Shown: positions 1-8,481 of the stretch, in pieces
How the letters are laid out: the number at the start of each line of letters is the position of its first letter
How positions within the stretch are numbered: position 1 is the first letter of the stretch
NCBI RefSeq assembly: GCF_008642375.1
Contig: NZ_CP029194.1
Location: 4,811,001-4,875,000, forward strand
Direction: 5' to 3'
DNA length: 64,000 bases
Source of the DNA: Streptomyces venezuelae
GTDB taxonomy: Bacteria > Actinomycetota > Actinomycetes > Streptomycetales > Streptomycetaceae
The notes under the pieces: generated by a model
Seen by the model: the letters and a program-made list of their open reading frames with translations, nothing else
Told to the model about the DNA's origin: nothing
Databases searched by the model: none
Made by a program: the position numbers and the translations under genes

Positions 1-1
1 G

Positions 2-253
2 GCTCGCCTCGTCGACGTCTTCGCCCGCCGTCCGCAGGTCCAGGAGCGCCTGACGACGCAGATCGCCGACTCGCTGATGCGGATCCTCGACGCTCGTGGT
101 GCGATCGTCGTCATCGAGGCGGAGCACATGTGTATGGCTCTGCGTGGTGTCCGTAAGCCGGGTGCGAAGACGACGACCTCGGCGGTGCGTGGGCAACTTC
201 GTGACGCTACTACACGATCCGAGGCAATGTCCCTGATACTGGCCCGTTCGTAG
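2..253 (+). CDS. folE: GTP cyclohydrolase I, C-terminal part (gene cut by window edge)
   Basis: The last 83 codons of FolE, which converts GTP to 7,8-dihydroneopterin triphosphate at the start of folate synthesis. Visible are the stretch RRPQVQERLTTQIAD, the zinc-site segment EHMCMALRG with its conserved Cys, and the usual actinobacterial ending TSAVRGQLRD...EAMSLILARS. The N-terminal part with the other zinc and catalytic residues lies before the window. The C-terminus is intact, so the intein-like relic downstream does not interrupt it. In Streptomyces folE normally follows ftsH, and the other folate genes lie on the opposite strand just beyond. Confidence 0.93.
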   Translation, partial: ARLVDVFARRPQVQERLTTQIADSLMRILDARGAIVVIEAEHMCMALRGVRKPGAKTTTSAVRGQLRDATTRSEAMSLILARS

Positions 254-321
254 CGGGCTGTCCGCGTTGCTCCATACCGTCCCCGATCAGTGGAGTTGAT
301 CGCTGATCAAGGGGGATCGGT

Positions 322-1214
322 ATGGGGTACGGGCTGACCAGCAAGATGCTGGTGAACCTGGTGGACGGCTGCGTCCAGGCGAAGGACGTGGCTCCTGGGC
401 GCGCGATGTGGACGCTGGACGGCGACCGGACGGTGCAGACCACGGTCGTGGATGTGGTGGCGGTGAAGGGGCGGGAGGCCATCGATGTGGTCACGGACCA
501 CATGACCTTCACCACCGGCCCTGACCTGCTGCTGCTTACGCCGGACGGCTGGACGCGCGCGGCGACCTGCGGGGGAAGACGGTCGCCTGGACGCATGCAC
601 GGAAGCTGTGCCGCGAGCGGCTGACGATCAGGCCCGGGTACGAGTTCGGCTATTTCGTCCTTGAGGCGGTGACCCGGCCGTCCGGCTATCTGAAGCGGGA
701 CCTGCCCGGTTTCCGTGTACGGGTGGTCTCCTCGTATCTCTCCGACGCGCTGCGGTACTACGCGGGTGGGGACGCTCACCACATGCGGCAGGCCTTTCCG
801 CGTGTGGTCCTGCGGGACATCGATACCTTCGACGGCTTCCTCGACGGGTACATCGAGAAGGACGGTTGCCGTGCCAAGGACCGCGGAGGCCGCCATGTCG
901 TCAGCGCGAACGTTCCGTTTCTGGCGGAGCTGGCGCAGATCATCGGAGCTCGGTTCACACCGTCGAAGCGGGGAATGCGTTCACAGCTCTCCCTGACGGA
1001 CGGCTGGGCCCGCCGGGGCATTTTCGCGCCCGAAGAGCACCCCCTCGACCCGCCCGAATCATCGTGGATCAAGGTCCAGGAAGTCCGCCCCCGCCCCGCC
1101 CTCGGCGCGAAGCCCTTCACCTTCTACAGCTACCGGCTCGCCCCGTACCCGACCTTCCTGGTGAATGGGCACCTCGTGCGCGAGACCTGGCCGGCCCTCC
1201 GGTCGCAGGGCTAG
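322..1214 (+). pseudogene. Frameshifted intein-like Hint / LAGLIDADG homing endonuclease relic
   Basis: Two reading frames together give one protein. Frame 322-560 reads as a Hint (intein) N-terminal half, with LVDGCVQAKDVAPG, WTLDGDRTVQTT and TPDGWTRA. From about 561 the same protein continues in another frame to 1214 (GDLRGKTVAWTHARKLCRE and onward). A single missing G near 555-563 explains the switch. The second part holds a LAGLIDADG-type motif, FLDGYIEKDG, and an intein-end-like YRLAPYPTFLVNGHLV. The terminal His-Asn expected for splicing reads Arg-Glu, and the block-B His appears replaced (FTTGPDLLLL). A good ribosome site (AAGGGGG) precedes ATG 322. Its stop overlaps that of the convergent DUF3180 gene (CTAG). 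I infer a splicing-dead intein or a decayed free-standing homing gene. Confidence 0.72.
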
Positions 1215-1690
1215 GTTGCCGGCGACCGGTTCTCGTCGTCGTCCTCCGGGAGTTTGCAGACGCGCTCCAGGAAGAGGGCCGCCGCGATGACGCCGATGCC
1301 CGCGACCACCGCGAGGGCCGCGTAGAGGGCCTGGTCGCGGCGGGCCGGGACGTCGAGGGAGCCGAGGAGGAAGACGCCCGTGCCGCCGTACATGCCGGCG
1401 ACGAGGGCGGCCACCAGTGCGCTCGCCTGGCCGAAGACCACCGCGCGGGCCGCCATCAGGGGCTCGACGCCCTTGGCGCCGGGGCGGCGCTCGCGCTGGG
1501 CCTTGAGGCGGATGCGGATCGAGAGGGCGGTCGCCGTGAGGACGACCGCGATCACGGCGAGGACGATCGGTGCGGCGATCGGCACGCTGGGGAGGGTGCC
1601 GACGGAGTCCCACAGGCGGGCGCCGCCCCAGGAGAGGATGCCCGCCACGAGGAACAGTCCGGTGAGCACCTTCAGCCGCAGTTGTTTCAC
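1211..1690 (-). CDS. DUF3180 membrane protein
   Basis: A 159-residue integral membrane protein of the actinobacterial DUF3180 family. Function is unknown, and it is routinely the last gene of the folate cluster. Two hydrophobic segments lie near the N-terminus (about residues 8-25 and 38-57) and two more at about 83-103 and 120-140. The C-terminus is short, acidic and cytoplasmic-looking. The GTG start (reading MKQLRLK) is preceded by AAGGA at good spacing. It lies 49 bp after folK on the same strand, so it is probably cotranscribed with it. Nothing in the sequence shows a catalytic role. Confidence 0.85.
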   Translation of the reverse strand: MKQLRLKVLTGLFLVAGILSWGGARLWDSVGTLPSVPIAAPIVLAVIAVVLTATALSIRIRLKAQRERRPGAKGVEPLMAARAVVFGQASALVAALVAGMYGGTGVFLLGSLDVPARRDQALYAALAVVAGIGVIAAALFLERVCKLPEDDDENRSPAT

Positions 1691-1739
1691 CGGGTGTCCT
1701 TCACGTGGTCGCGGGGGCGGTCTGCCACGAGCCTAACGA

Positions 1740-2339
1740 CTACTCGGGCAGACGGAGTTCCAGGTCGACACGGGGAGTGACGCCCTCGCCGCCGAGTGCG
1801 GAGAGCAGATCGGCGACGGCGCCGCGGCCGGGGAGCTGGGCGGCGGGGTCCACGTCGTGCCAGGGGGCGAGGACGAAGGCGCGCTCGTGGGCGCGGGGGT
1901 GCGGGAGGGTGAGGACGGGGTCCTCGGAGACCACGTCGGCGTACGTGATGATGTCGACGTCGATGGTGCGGGCGCCCCAGCGTTCCTCGCGGACGCGGTG
2001 GAAGGCCTCCTCGACGGCGTGGGCCCGCTCCAGGAGTGAGGAGGGCGGCAGCGTCGTCTTCACGAGGGCGACGGCGTTGAGGTAGGAGGGCTGGGTGCCG
2101 GGCTCGACGCCCCAGGGGGCCGTCTCGTAGACGGGGGAGACGGCTTTGACCCGGAGGCCGGGGGTGTCGCCGAGGGCGTCGACGGCGCCCTGGAGGGTCT
2201 CCAGGCGGTTGCCGAGGTTCGCGCCGAGGGCGAGGACGGCCCAGCGGGGGTTGGACAGGGTCGTGTCGGCCGCGTCGACGGTGGCGACGACGGAGGCCGG
2301 TACGGGCTGGACGGTGGGGTCGCTCTGTGTCGGCTTCAT
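1740..2339 (-). CDS. folK: 2-amino-4-hydroxy-6-hydroxymethyldihydropteridine pyrophosphokinase (HPPK)
   Basis: Transfers pyrophosphate from ATP to 6-hydroxymethyl-7,8-dihydropterin, giving the substrate of FolP. Hallmarks are ALGANLGNR near the N-terminus, SPVYETAPWG, and the HPPK signature around ERWGARTIDVDII, where the acidic pair binds magnesium, followed by LPHPRAHERAFVLAP. Length is 199 residues with a non-conserved 30-residue N-terminal extension. The ATG start overlaps the folB stop (ATGA), so the two are translationally coupled. A longer upstream reading frame exists, but its translation is low-complexity Arg/His. Confidence 0.95.
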   Translation of the reverse strand: MKPTQSDPTVQPVPASVVATVDAADTTLSNPRWAVLALGANLGNRLETLQGAVDALGDTPGLRVKAVSPVYETAPWGVEPGTQPSYLNAVALVKTTLPPSSLLERAHAVEEAFHRVREERWGARTIDVDIITYADVVSEDPVLTLPHPRAHERAFVLAPWHDVDPAAQLPGRGAVADLLSALGGEGVTPRVDLELRLPE

Positions 2340-2695
2340 CGTCGGCTCCGGGTGATCGTGATGGTCACGTCGTCGAAGGGCACGGTGATGGGGGCGTCCG
2401 GCTTGTGGACGACGACTTCCACCTCTTGTACCCCGGGATGGCTGAGGCACTGCTGAGCGATGCGCTCGGCGAGGGTCTCGATGAGGTCGACGGGCTCGCC
2501 CTGGACGACGTCGACGACTTCCTCGGCGACGACGCCGTAGTGCACGGTCTTCGCCAGGTCGTCGTCGGCGGCCGCCGGGCGCGTGTCCAGGCCGAGGACC
2601 AGGTCCACGATGAAGGTCTGGCCCTCCTCGCGCTCCTTGGGGAAGACGCCGTGGTGGCCTCGGGCCTTGAGGCCGCGCAGCGCGACACGATCCAC
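2336..2695 (-). CDS. folB: Dihydroneopterin aldolase
   Basis: Converts 7,8-dihydroneopterin to 6-hydroxymethyl-7,8-dihydropterin plus glycolaldehyde. The 119-residue protein begins at GTG 2695 (VDRVALRGLKARGHHGVFP), with AGGAG eight bases upstream; this gives the family length, whereas the longer ATG start at 2761 adds an unrelated tail. Typical FolB segments are GHHGVFPKEREEGQ, VHYGVVAEEV with the substrate-contacting Tyr, LIETLAERIAQ with the binding Glu, and the catalytic Lys in VVHKPDAPI. It overlaps folK by four bases. A 121-bp gap separates it from the NTF2-like gene upstream and could hold a second promoter. Confidence 0.94.
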   Translation of the reverse strand: MDRVALRGLKARGHHGVFPKEREEGQTFIVDLVLGLDTRPAAADDDLAKTVHYGVVAEEVVDVVQGEPVDLIETLAERIAQQCLSHPGVQEVEVVVHKPDAPITVPFDDVTITITRSRR

Positions 2696-2816
2696 GCGAA
2701 TCACTCCTGCTGTCGTAGTTCGGGTGGCCACGCAGCCGGGTGCGGACGGCCGGGTGTCCACTTCGAATCTACCTGCGGCGACCGACAGCGCTTGCCCTCG
2801 GGGGGCCAGGGGTGGG

Positions 2817-3305
2817 TCAGGCCGGGGGTTCCGTGCCGTCCACGCCGGGGCCCCCGGTGTCCGTGTCCTCGGTCTCCGTCAGGACGGGGGAGGCGTGGTG
2901 GGACCAGATCTTCCAGCCGTCCGGTGTGTCGCGGAACACGTTGGTCGCGACGACGAGCTGGCCGACGAGGGGGCCGAGCTCGGCCCCGTCCTCGGCCGGT
3001 CCGCCGCTCAGGATGTTCTCGGTGCACGTGACGACGGCGGTGCCGCCGGACAGGGAGATCCTGAGGTCGGTGAGGAAGAACTGGATGTATTCGGTGTTGG
3101 CCATGATCAGGGCGTACGAGCGGAGCACCTCGCCGCGGCCGGTGAGGACGGGCCAGCCGGGGTGGACGCAGCTGATGGGGGTGGCCCCGTCGTCGAGCCA
3201 GAGGGCGGAGACCGCTTCGAAGTCGCCGGACTCCATCGCCTCGTAGAAGGCGGTGTTGACGGCTTCCACGGCCGCCCGGTCGTCCTGGCGATGGCTGCCG
3301 GTCAC
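2817..3305 (-). CDS. NTF2-like / SnoaL-type protein in the folate operon
   Basis: A 162-residue cone-barrel protein of the NTF2-like superfamily, recognisable by DRAAVEAVNTAFYEAMESGD, VSALWLDDG, ISCVHPGWPVLTGR and the closing strand region TPDGWKIWSHHASPV. The family includes enzymes and ligand-binding proteins, so no reaction can be assigned. The GTG start at 3305 overlaps the folP stop (GTGA). This tight coupling between folP and folB suggests a folate-related or pterin-binding role, which is inference from position only. The acidic C-terminal tail is disordered-looking. Confidence 0.85.
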   Translation of the reverse strand: MTGSHRQDDRAAVEAVNTAFYEAMESGDFEAVSALWLDDGATPISCVHPGWPVLTGRGEVLRSYALIMANTEYIQFFLTDLRISLSGGTAVVTCTENILSGGPAEDGAELGPLVGQLVVATNVFRDTPDGWKIWSHHASPVLTETEDTDTGGPGVDGTEPPA

Positions 3306-4162
3306 CTGGCTCCCTCGACGGCGCGTGCGACGCGTACGGCGTCTGCGGTGGCCCTGACCTCGTGGACGCGGACGGCCCAGGCGCCTTCGTGGGCGGCGAT
3401 GGCGGAGACGGCGGCGGTGGCGGCGTCGCGCTCGCGGGCGGGGGGCGGGGTGGCGCCGTCGCGGGTGAGGACGTGGCCGAGGAAGCGCTTGCGGGAGGCG
3501 GCGACGAGGAGGGGCCGGCCGAGGGCGCGGAGCTCGGGGAGGTGGGCGACGAGGGCCAGGTCGTGGGGGGCGAGCTTGGCGAAGCCGAGGCCGGGGTCGA
3601 CGACGATGCGCTCGGGGGCGACGCCGCCGGCGACGACGGCGTCCAGGCGGGTGCGGAGTTCGGTGACGACCTCGGCGACGACGTCGTCGTACACGGCGAG
3701 GTCGTTCATGTTCTGGCTGAAGCCGCGCCAGTGCATGACGACGAAGGGGACCTCGGCGGCGGCGACGGCGGGGACCATGCCGGGGTCGGCGAGTCCGCCG
3801 CTGACGTCGTTGACGAGTACGGCTCCGGCTTCGACGGCGCGGGCGGCGACGCTGGCGCGCATGGTGTCGACGGAGACGGTGACGCCTTCGGCGGCGAGGC
3901 CGCGGACGACGGGGACGACGCGGCGGAGCTCTTCCTCCTCGTCGACGCGGCTGGCGCCGGGGCGGGTGGACTCGCCGCCGACGTCGACGAGGTCGGCGCC
4001 CTGGGCGACGAGGTCGAGGCCGTGTTTGACGGCGGCCGTGGTGTCGAACCAGCGGCCGCCGTCGGAGAAGGAGTCGGGGGTCACGTTGACCACGCCCATG
4101 ACCGCGCAGCGGTCCCACTCCGGCAGGCCCTGGGCTGTGCCGCGGTCGATCGTCTTACTCAT
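3302..4162 (-). CDS. folP: Dihydropteroate synthase
   Basis: Condenses p-aminobenzoate with dihydropterin pyrophosphate to dihydropteroate; it is the sulfonamide target. The TIM-barrel signatures are present: MGVVNVTPDSFSDGG, DVGGESTRPGA, VSVDTMRASVA, LVNDVSGG, VVDPGLGFAK and the pterin/pyrophosphate-binding LLVAASRKRFLG. Length is 286 residues, normal for the family. ATG is preceded by GGAG and by a TAGGCT hexamer six bases upstream of the start, so it probably heads the folP-NTF2-folB-folK-DUF3180 unit. It overlaps the next gene by four bases. Confidence 0.96.
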   Translation of the reverse strand: MSKTIDRGTAQGLPEWDRCAVMGVVNVTPDSFSDGGRWFDTTAAVKHGLDLVAQGADLVDVGGESTRPGASRVDEEEELRRVVPVVRGLAAEGVTVSVDTMRASVAARAVEAGAVLVNDVSGGLADPGMVPAVAAAEVPFVVMHWRGFSQNMNDLAVYDDVVAEVVTELRTRLDAVVAGGVAPERIVVDPGLGFAKLAPHDLALVAHLPELRALGRPLLVAASRKRFLGHVLTRDGATPPPARERDAATAAVSAIAAHEGAWAVRVHEVRATADAVRVARAVEGAR

Positions 4163-4168
4163 GTCTCC

Positions 4169-4174
4169 AGCCTA
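4169..4174 (-). promoter_or_regulatory. Candidate -10 box of the folP operon
   Basis: On the minus strand TAGGCT ends six bases before the folP ATG, the position expected for a leaderless or very short-leader transcript. A GGAG lies in the same six-base gap, so translation could also be conventional. No clear -35 hexamer was found. Confidence 0.45.
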
Positions 4175-4199
4175 GGGCCCAGGGCCTGCCGGGGTGGGA

Positions 4200-6068
4200 T
4201 CAGGCGGCTTGGACCTCGCGCTCGGCGGGGGCGGGTGCCGTGGTGAGCGTGGGGACGATGTGGGCGCAGGGGCGCGGGGTGCGGGGCGGGCGGCGGTGCG
4301 GGAACAGGCGGGGGAGGGAGACGGTGACGAATCCTTCGGCGCGCATGGCGGCGAGGCCGATGCGGGGCAGGTCGCGGCTCTTGCGGTAGACGACGAAGCG
4401 GGGTTCCCAGCGTGGCCGGAACTTGGCGTTGAACTTGTAGAGCGACTCGATCTGGAACCAGCGGGAGAGGAAGACGAGGAGTCCGCGCCAGACGCGCAGG
4501 ACGGGTCCCGCGCCGATCTTCTCGCCGCGTGCGAGGGCGGCGCGGAACATCGCGAAGTTGAGGGAGACGCGCTCGATGCCGAGGGCGGGGGAGGCCTGGA
4601 GGGCGGCGACGATGAGGAGTTCGTTCATGCCGGGGTCGGCGGAGCGGTCGCGGCGCATGAGTTCGAGCGACATGCCGTCCGGGCCCCAGGGCACGAAGTG
4701 GATGATCGCCTTCAGGTCTCCGTAGGGGGAGGCGGGGTGGGCCGGGTCGTCGGGATCGTCCTTGTGGGCGGTGGCTATGACGGCGTCTCCGTCGCCGGCG
4801 GCGCCGATGCGGCCGAGGGCCATGGAGAAGCCGCGCTCGGTGTCGGTGCCGCGCCAGTCGGCGGCGGCGCGGCGGACTCGTTCCAGCTCTGCGTCGTCGA
4901 GGTCGCGGACGCGGCGGACCTGGGTGGTGTAGCCGTTGCGTTCGATGCGCTTGACCATCTGGCGGACGTTGCGCATGGCGCGGCCCGAGAGGGAGAAGTC
5001 GGCGACGTCGACGATCGCCTCGTCACCCAGTTCGAGGGCGTCGAGGCCGGTCTCGCGGGTCCAGACCTGGCCGCCGGTCTCGGAGCAGCCCATGACGGCG
5101 GGGGTCCAGGAGTGGGCCTTGGCCTCGTCCATGAAGCGTTCGATGGCGCCGGGCCAGGCCTCGACGTCGCCGATGGGGTCGCCGCTGGCGAGCATCACGC
5201 CGGAGACGACGCGGTAGCAGACGGCGGCCTTGCCGCTGGGGGAGAAGACGACGCCCTTGTCGTGGCGGAGGGCGAAGTGGCCGAGGGAGTCGCGGCCGCC
5301 GTGCTGGTCGAGGAGGGCGCGCAGTCGGGTCTCGTCGTCGTCGGTGAGGAGGGCGGCCGGGTGCTCGGGGCGGAAGGCGAGGTAGATGGTGGTGAGGGCG
5401 GTGAGCATGCCGAGGGCGCCGAGGGAGTAGCCGACGGTCCAGTCGACGCCGCGGGTGTAGGCGACGGGGCCTTCGACGCCGAAGAGTCCGTACAGGACGT
5501 GTTCGAGGCGGTCGGTGAGGCTGGGGTCGCCGACGACGCGGCGGGGGTGGGCGCTGACGATGACGAGGCCGAGGGCGATGGATCCGGCGCCCATGACGAC
5601 GAAGTTGGCGAGTGCCCGCCAGCGGCTGCGCGGGTCGGGGAGGGCGGCGAACTCGTCGCGGTGGCGCAGCAGGAGGGCGAGGAGCGCGAGGGAGAAGAGG
5701 GCGCCGATGACGGAGTGGCGCCAGACGAACTGGGCGGCGGCGCCGATGGGGAGGAGGACGACGGCGGCGCGCCAGGCCCGGCGCTTGTGGCGCTTGAGGC
5801 CGTGGGCGAGGAGCAGGAGGAGGACGCCGGCGCTGAGGGAGAGGGCGGCGGAGAGGGGGCCGAGGGTGCCGGGGAGGACTTCGGCGATCGCGTGCATGCG
5901 GCTGGCGCGGAAGCGGGGGAAGACTCCGGCGGCGATGTCGATGAGGCCGATGAGGGTGCAGGCCGTGCCGACGAGGGCGGGGACCTTCTCGGGGCGGGGG
6001 CCGCGCAGAATCCGGCGTACCTGAACCGGAACCAATCGCGATTTGTCCCCATCTACCGTGACAGACAT
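4200..6068 (-). CDS. Membrane protein with C-terminal DUF2156 (phosphatidylglycerol lysyltransferase-like) domain
   Basis: A 622-residue protein. About six hydrophobic segments fill the first 235 residues (for example around VPALVGTACTLIGLID, ALSLSAGVLLLLLAHG, VIGALFSLALLALLL, FVVMGAGSIALGLVIV). A cytosolic GNAT-like DUF2156 domain covers about 250-590, with FSPSGKAAVCYRVVSGVML, SGDPIGDVEAWP, RNVRQMVKRIERNGY and MSLELMRRDRSADPGMNE. This architecture matches MprF/LysX-type aminoacyl-phosphatidylglycerol synthases without the lysyl-tRNA synthetase part, so transfer of an amino acid onto a membrane lipid is likely, but the substrate is not shown. It lies 37 bp upstream of folP and is probably expressed separately. 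Confidence 0.8.
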   Translation of the reverse strand: MSVTVDGDKSRLVPVQVRRILRGPRPEKVPALVGTACTLIGLIDIAAGVFPRFRASRMHAIAEVLPGTLGPLSAALSLSAGVLLLLLAHGLKRHKRRAWRAAVVLLPIGAAAQFVWRHSVIGALFSLALLALLLRHRDEFAALPDPRSRWRALANFVVMGAGSIALGLVIVSAHPRRVVGDPSLTDRLEHVLYGLFGVEGPVAYTRGVDWTVGYSLGALGMLTALTTIYLAFRPEHPAALLTDDDETRLRALLDQHGGRDSLGHFALRHDKGVVFSPSGKAAVCYRVVSGVMLASGDPIGDVEAWPGAIERFMDEAKAHSWTPAVMGCSETGGQVWTRETGLDALELGDEAIVDVADFSLSGRAMRNVRQMVKRIERNGYTTQVRRVRDLDDAELERVRRAAADWRGTDTERGFSMALGRIGAAGDGDAVIATAHKDDPDDPAHPASPYGDLKAIIHFVPWGPDGMSLELMRRDRSADPGMNELLIVAALQASPALGIERVSLNFAMFRAALARGEKIGAGPVLRVWRGLLVFLSRWFQIESLYKFNAKFRPRWEPRFVVYRKSRDLPRIGLAAMRAEGFVTVSLPRLFPHRRPPRTPRPCAHIVPTLTTAPAPAEREVQAA

Positions 6069-6233
6069 GGCTTCCCGTACTTCCCGTGGTCCTGCGAGGG
6101 GTCTCTGACTCCGGCCGGGCCCTGCGGCGCGTTCGGCGGGCCGTACCGGCTGGTGCGCTCTCTAGGACGGAGTGGCGCGGAGCCGGGTTCATCGGTTCAC
6201 AGGAAATTCTTGGAAAGAAGGCTCGGGCGTCTC

Positions 6234-7346
6234 ATGGGGCTCATCAGCAACAAAGTCCTCGTGCTGGCCGTGGTGCTGGCCGTGGCGCTGTTCCTCGTCA
6301 CCGTCTGGCTCTGGCCGCGGCTCGCGCGGCGCGGCTGGCGTGCGGTCGTGGGGCGGGTGGGGTTGCTGCTCGTGACCCAGGTGGCGCTGTTCGCGGCGGT
6401 CGGTCTCGCGGCGAACCGTTCCTTCCTCTTCTACGGCTCCTGGGCCGACCTGTTCGGGCAGGAGCAGGACATGGGGGTGGTCGTCGACCACTCGGCCGCC
6501 GCGAAGGACGTGCAGGTGGTGGAGAAGCAGGGGCTGAAGGTGCCGGGCGGGTCCCGGCCGGAGGTCGGCGGCCAGATACAGAAGGTCGTCGTCAAGGGGG
6601 AGCGGTCGGGGATCACCTCGCCGGCCTACGTCTACCTGCCGCCGGAGTACTTCCAGGAGCGGTACGCGAAGAACACGTTCCCGGCGTCGGTGGTGCTCAC
6701 CGGCTACCCGGGCACGGCGGAGAACCTGCTCAAGGGCCTGAAGTACCCGAGGACGGCGTACACCCAGGCGAAGGCCGGGAAGATGCAGCCGATGATCCTG
6801 GTGATGCTGCGTCCGACGGTGGCGCCGCCGCGGGACACCGAGTGCGTGGACATTCCGGGCGGCCCGCAGACGGAGACCTTCTTCGCCGAGGATCTGCCGA
6901 AGGCGGTCTCGGAGACGTACCGCGTGGGGACGAAGCCCCGGAACTGGGGCTTCATGGGGAACTCGACCGGTGGGTACTGCGCGCTGAAGATCGCGCTGCA
7001 CCACCCGGACCGGTACGCGGCGGGGGCGGGCTTCTCGGCGTACTACAAGGCGGCGGAGGACGTGACGACGGGCGACCTCTTCCACGGCGACGACCGGCTG
7101 CGGAAGCGGGGGAACCTGCTGTGGAGCCTGGACCACCTGCCGCAGGGGAAGTCGTCGTTCCTGGTGACGACGTCGAAGCAGGGCGAGGGCAATCTGAAGG
7201 GGACGCTCGACTTCATCAAGAAGGTGAAGAGCCCGGCGCGGGTCTCGTCGATCACGCTGGAGAGCGGCGGCCACAACTTCAACACGTGGAACCGCGAGAT
7301 CCCGCCGGGTCTGGTCTGGATGGCGGGGCGGCTCAGCGCGGCCTGA
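6234..7346 (+). CDS. Membrane-anchored alpha/beta-hydrolase, esterase D / antigen 85-like
   Basis: A 370-residue protein with two hydrophobic segments at the N-terminus (about residues 4-24 and 38-58) and a serine hydrolase domain outside the membrane. The nucleophile elbow is GFMGNSTGGYCALK (Ser in GNSTG), the oxyanion region follows FPASVVLTGYPG, and the catalytic His is likely that in LESGGHNFNTW. This resembles the actinobacterial esterase D/mycolyltransferase-like family, but a mycolate substrate is not expected in Streptomyces, so the natural ester is unknown. ATG 6234 (MGLISNK) is chosen because it gives a clean membrane anchor; the reading frame is open much further upstream only as a shadow of the opposite gene. 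It faces the convergent ABC ATPase gene across 3 bp. Confidence 0.82.
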   Translation: MGLISNKVLVLAVVLAVALFLVTVWLWPRLARRGWRAVVGRVGLLLVTQVALFAAVGLAANRSFLFYGSWADLFGQEQDMGVVVDHSAAAKDVQVVEKQGLKVPGGSRPEVGGQIQKVVVKGERSGITSPAYVYLPPEYFQERYAKNTFPASVVLTGYPGTAENLLKGLKYPRTAYTQAKAGKMQPMILVMLRPTVAPPRDTECVDIPGGPQTETFFAEDLPKAVSETYRVGTKPRNWGFMGNSTGGYCALKIALHHPDRYAAGAGFSAYYKAAEDVTTGDLFHGDDRLRKRGNLLWSLDHLPQGKSSFLVTTSKQGEGNLKGTLDFIKKVKSPARVSSITLESGGHNFNTWNREIPPGLVWMAGRLSAA

Positions 7347-7349
7347 CGC

Positions 7350-8336
7350 TCAGTCGGCGGTGGCCCTGCGCAGGGCGCGGTGGACCCCCTCCGGGGTGAG
7401 GACGCCGACCGAGCGGCCGTCGGCGCCGGTCACGGTGAGCCGGCCGGTGTCGTGCTGGAGGAGTACGGCGAGCGCGTCCTTGAGGGAGGTCCCGAGGGGT
7501 ACATGGGTACCGTCTTCGTATTCCTCGGGCCCTCCGGCGTCCCCTTCGCGGCTTCCCTTCCAGATGTCGAGGTCGGCCTCGGTGACGGGCGTGACGGCGA
7601 GCCGCTTGAGCCCGCGGTCGTTGCCGACGAAGTCCGCGACGTACGGGGTGGCGGGGGAGCCGAGCACGGTGGCGGGGGTGTCGAACTGCTCGATGCGGCC
7701 CTGCCCGTAGACGGCCATGCGGTCGCCCATGCGGACGGCCTCCTCGATGTCGTGGGTGACGAGGAGGACGGTCTTGCGGACGGTGGCCTGGAGCGCGAGG
7801 AACTCGTTCTGGAGGCGCTCGCGGACGACGGGGTCGACGGCGCCGAAGGGCTCGTCCATGAGGAGGACGGGCGGGTCGGCGGCGAGCGCGCGGGCGACGC
7901 CGACGCGCTGGCGCTGTCCGCCGGAGAGCTGGGCGGGGTAGCGGGAGCCGTAGACGGCCGGGTCGAGGCCGACGAGGTCGAGGAGTTCGGCGGCACGCGC
8001 GCGTGCGGCGGCCTTCTTCCAGCCGAGGAGGGCGGGGACGGTCGCGGTGTTGTCGAGGACCGTGCGGTGGGGGAAGAGCCCGACCTGCTGGATGACGTAG
8101 CCGATCTTGCGGCGCAGGGCGACCGGGTCGACGCCGGCGATGTCGCGGCCGTCGACGAGGACGCGCCCGGAGGTCGGTTCGACGAGCCGGTTGACCATCA
8201 TCATCGTGGTCGTCTTGCCGCAGCCGGACGGCCCGACCAGGGTGACGAGTTCGCCCTCGGCGACCTCGAAGGAGAGGTCGTCGACAGCCGTGGTGCCGTC
8301 CGCGTACCGCTTGGTCACGTGCTCGAACCGGATCAT
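7350..8336 (-). CDS. Glycine betaine/carnitine/choline-type ABC transporter ATPase (OpuCA/ProV-like)
   Basis: A 328-residue importer ATPase. Walker A GPSGCGKTTT lies near residue 37, then the Q-loop, the signature LSGGQRQRVGVARAL, Walker B LLMDEPFGAVDP and the switch His in LLVTHDIEEAV. A short C-terminal region (about 245-328) holds a single recognisable CBS-like unit (RLTVTGADGRSVGVLTPEG), shorter than the tandem CBS pair that senses ionic strength in OpuA. The ATG has GGGGAACC before it. It is divergent from the two permease genes and the binding-protein gene, with which it should form one osmolyte importer. Confidence 0.88.
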   Translation of the reverse strand: MIRFEHVTKRYADGTTAVDDLSFEVAEGELVTLVGPSGCGKTTTMMMVNRLVEPTSGRVLVDGRDIAGVDPVALRRKIGYVIQQVGLFPHRTVLDNTATVPALLGWKKAAARARAAELLDLVGLDPAVYGSRYPAQLSGGQRQRVGVARALAADPPVLLMDEPFGAVDPVVRERLQNEFLALQATVRKTVLLVTHDIEEAVRMGDRMAVYGQGRIEQFDTPATVLGSPATPYVADFVGNDRGLKRLAVTPVTEADLDIWKGSREGDAGGPEEYEDGTHVPLGTSLKDALAVLLQHDTGRLTVTGADGRSVGVLTPEGVHRALRRATAD

Positions 8337-8481
8337 GGTTCCCCATTCTGGCCCCTGGTCGCCGGGGGTGTGTGAAGGGCGTGTTGCCGCATTGTGGCGG
8401 ATCCCGGTGATTGTCGGTGGCGAGGGTTAGGGTCGTCATACATACGTTCGGAGCGAGCGGACGACCCGGGGGGAGGGGCGG

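Noticed and set aside
2..253. An intein inserted in folE
   Set aside because: The visible FolE C-terminus is continuous and ends normally; the intein-like sequence begins 69 bp after its stop and has its own start and ribosome site.
4194..6233. The long upstream extension of the esterase reading frame
   Set aside because: It is the reverse complement shadow of the DUF2156 gene; the esterase proper starts near 6234 with its membrane anchor.
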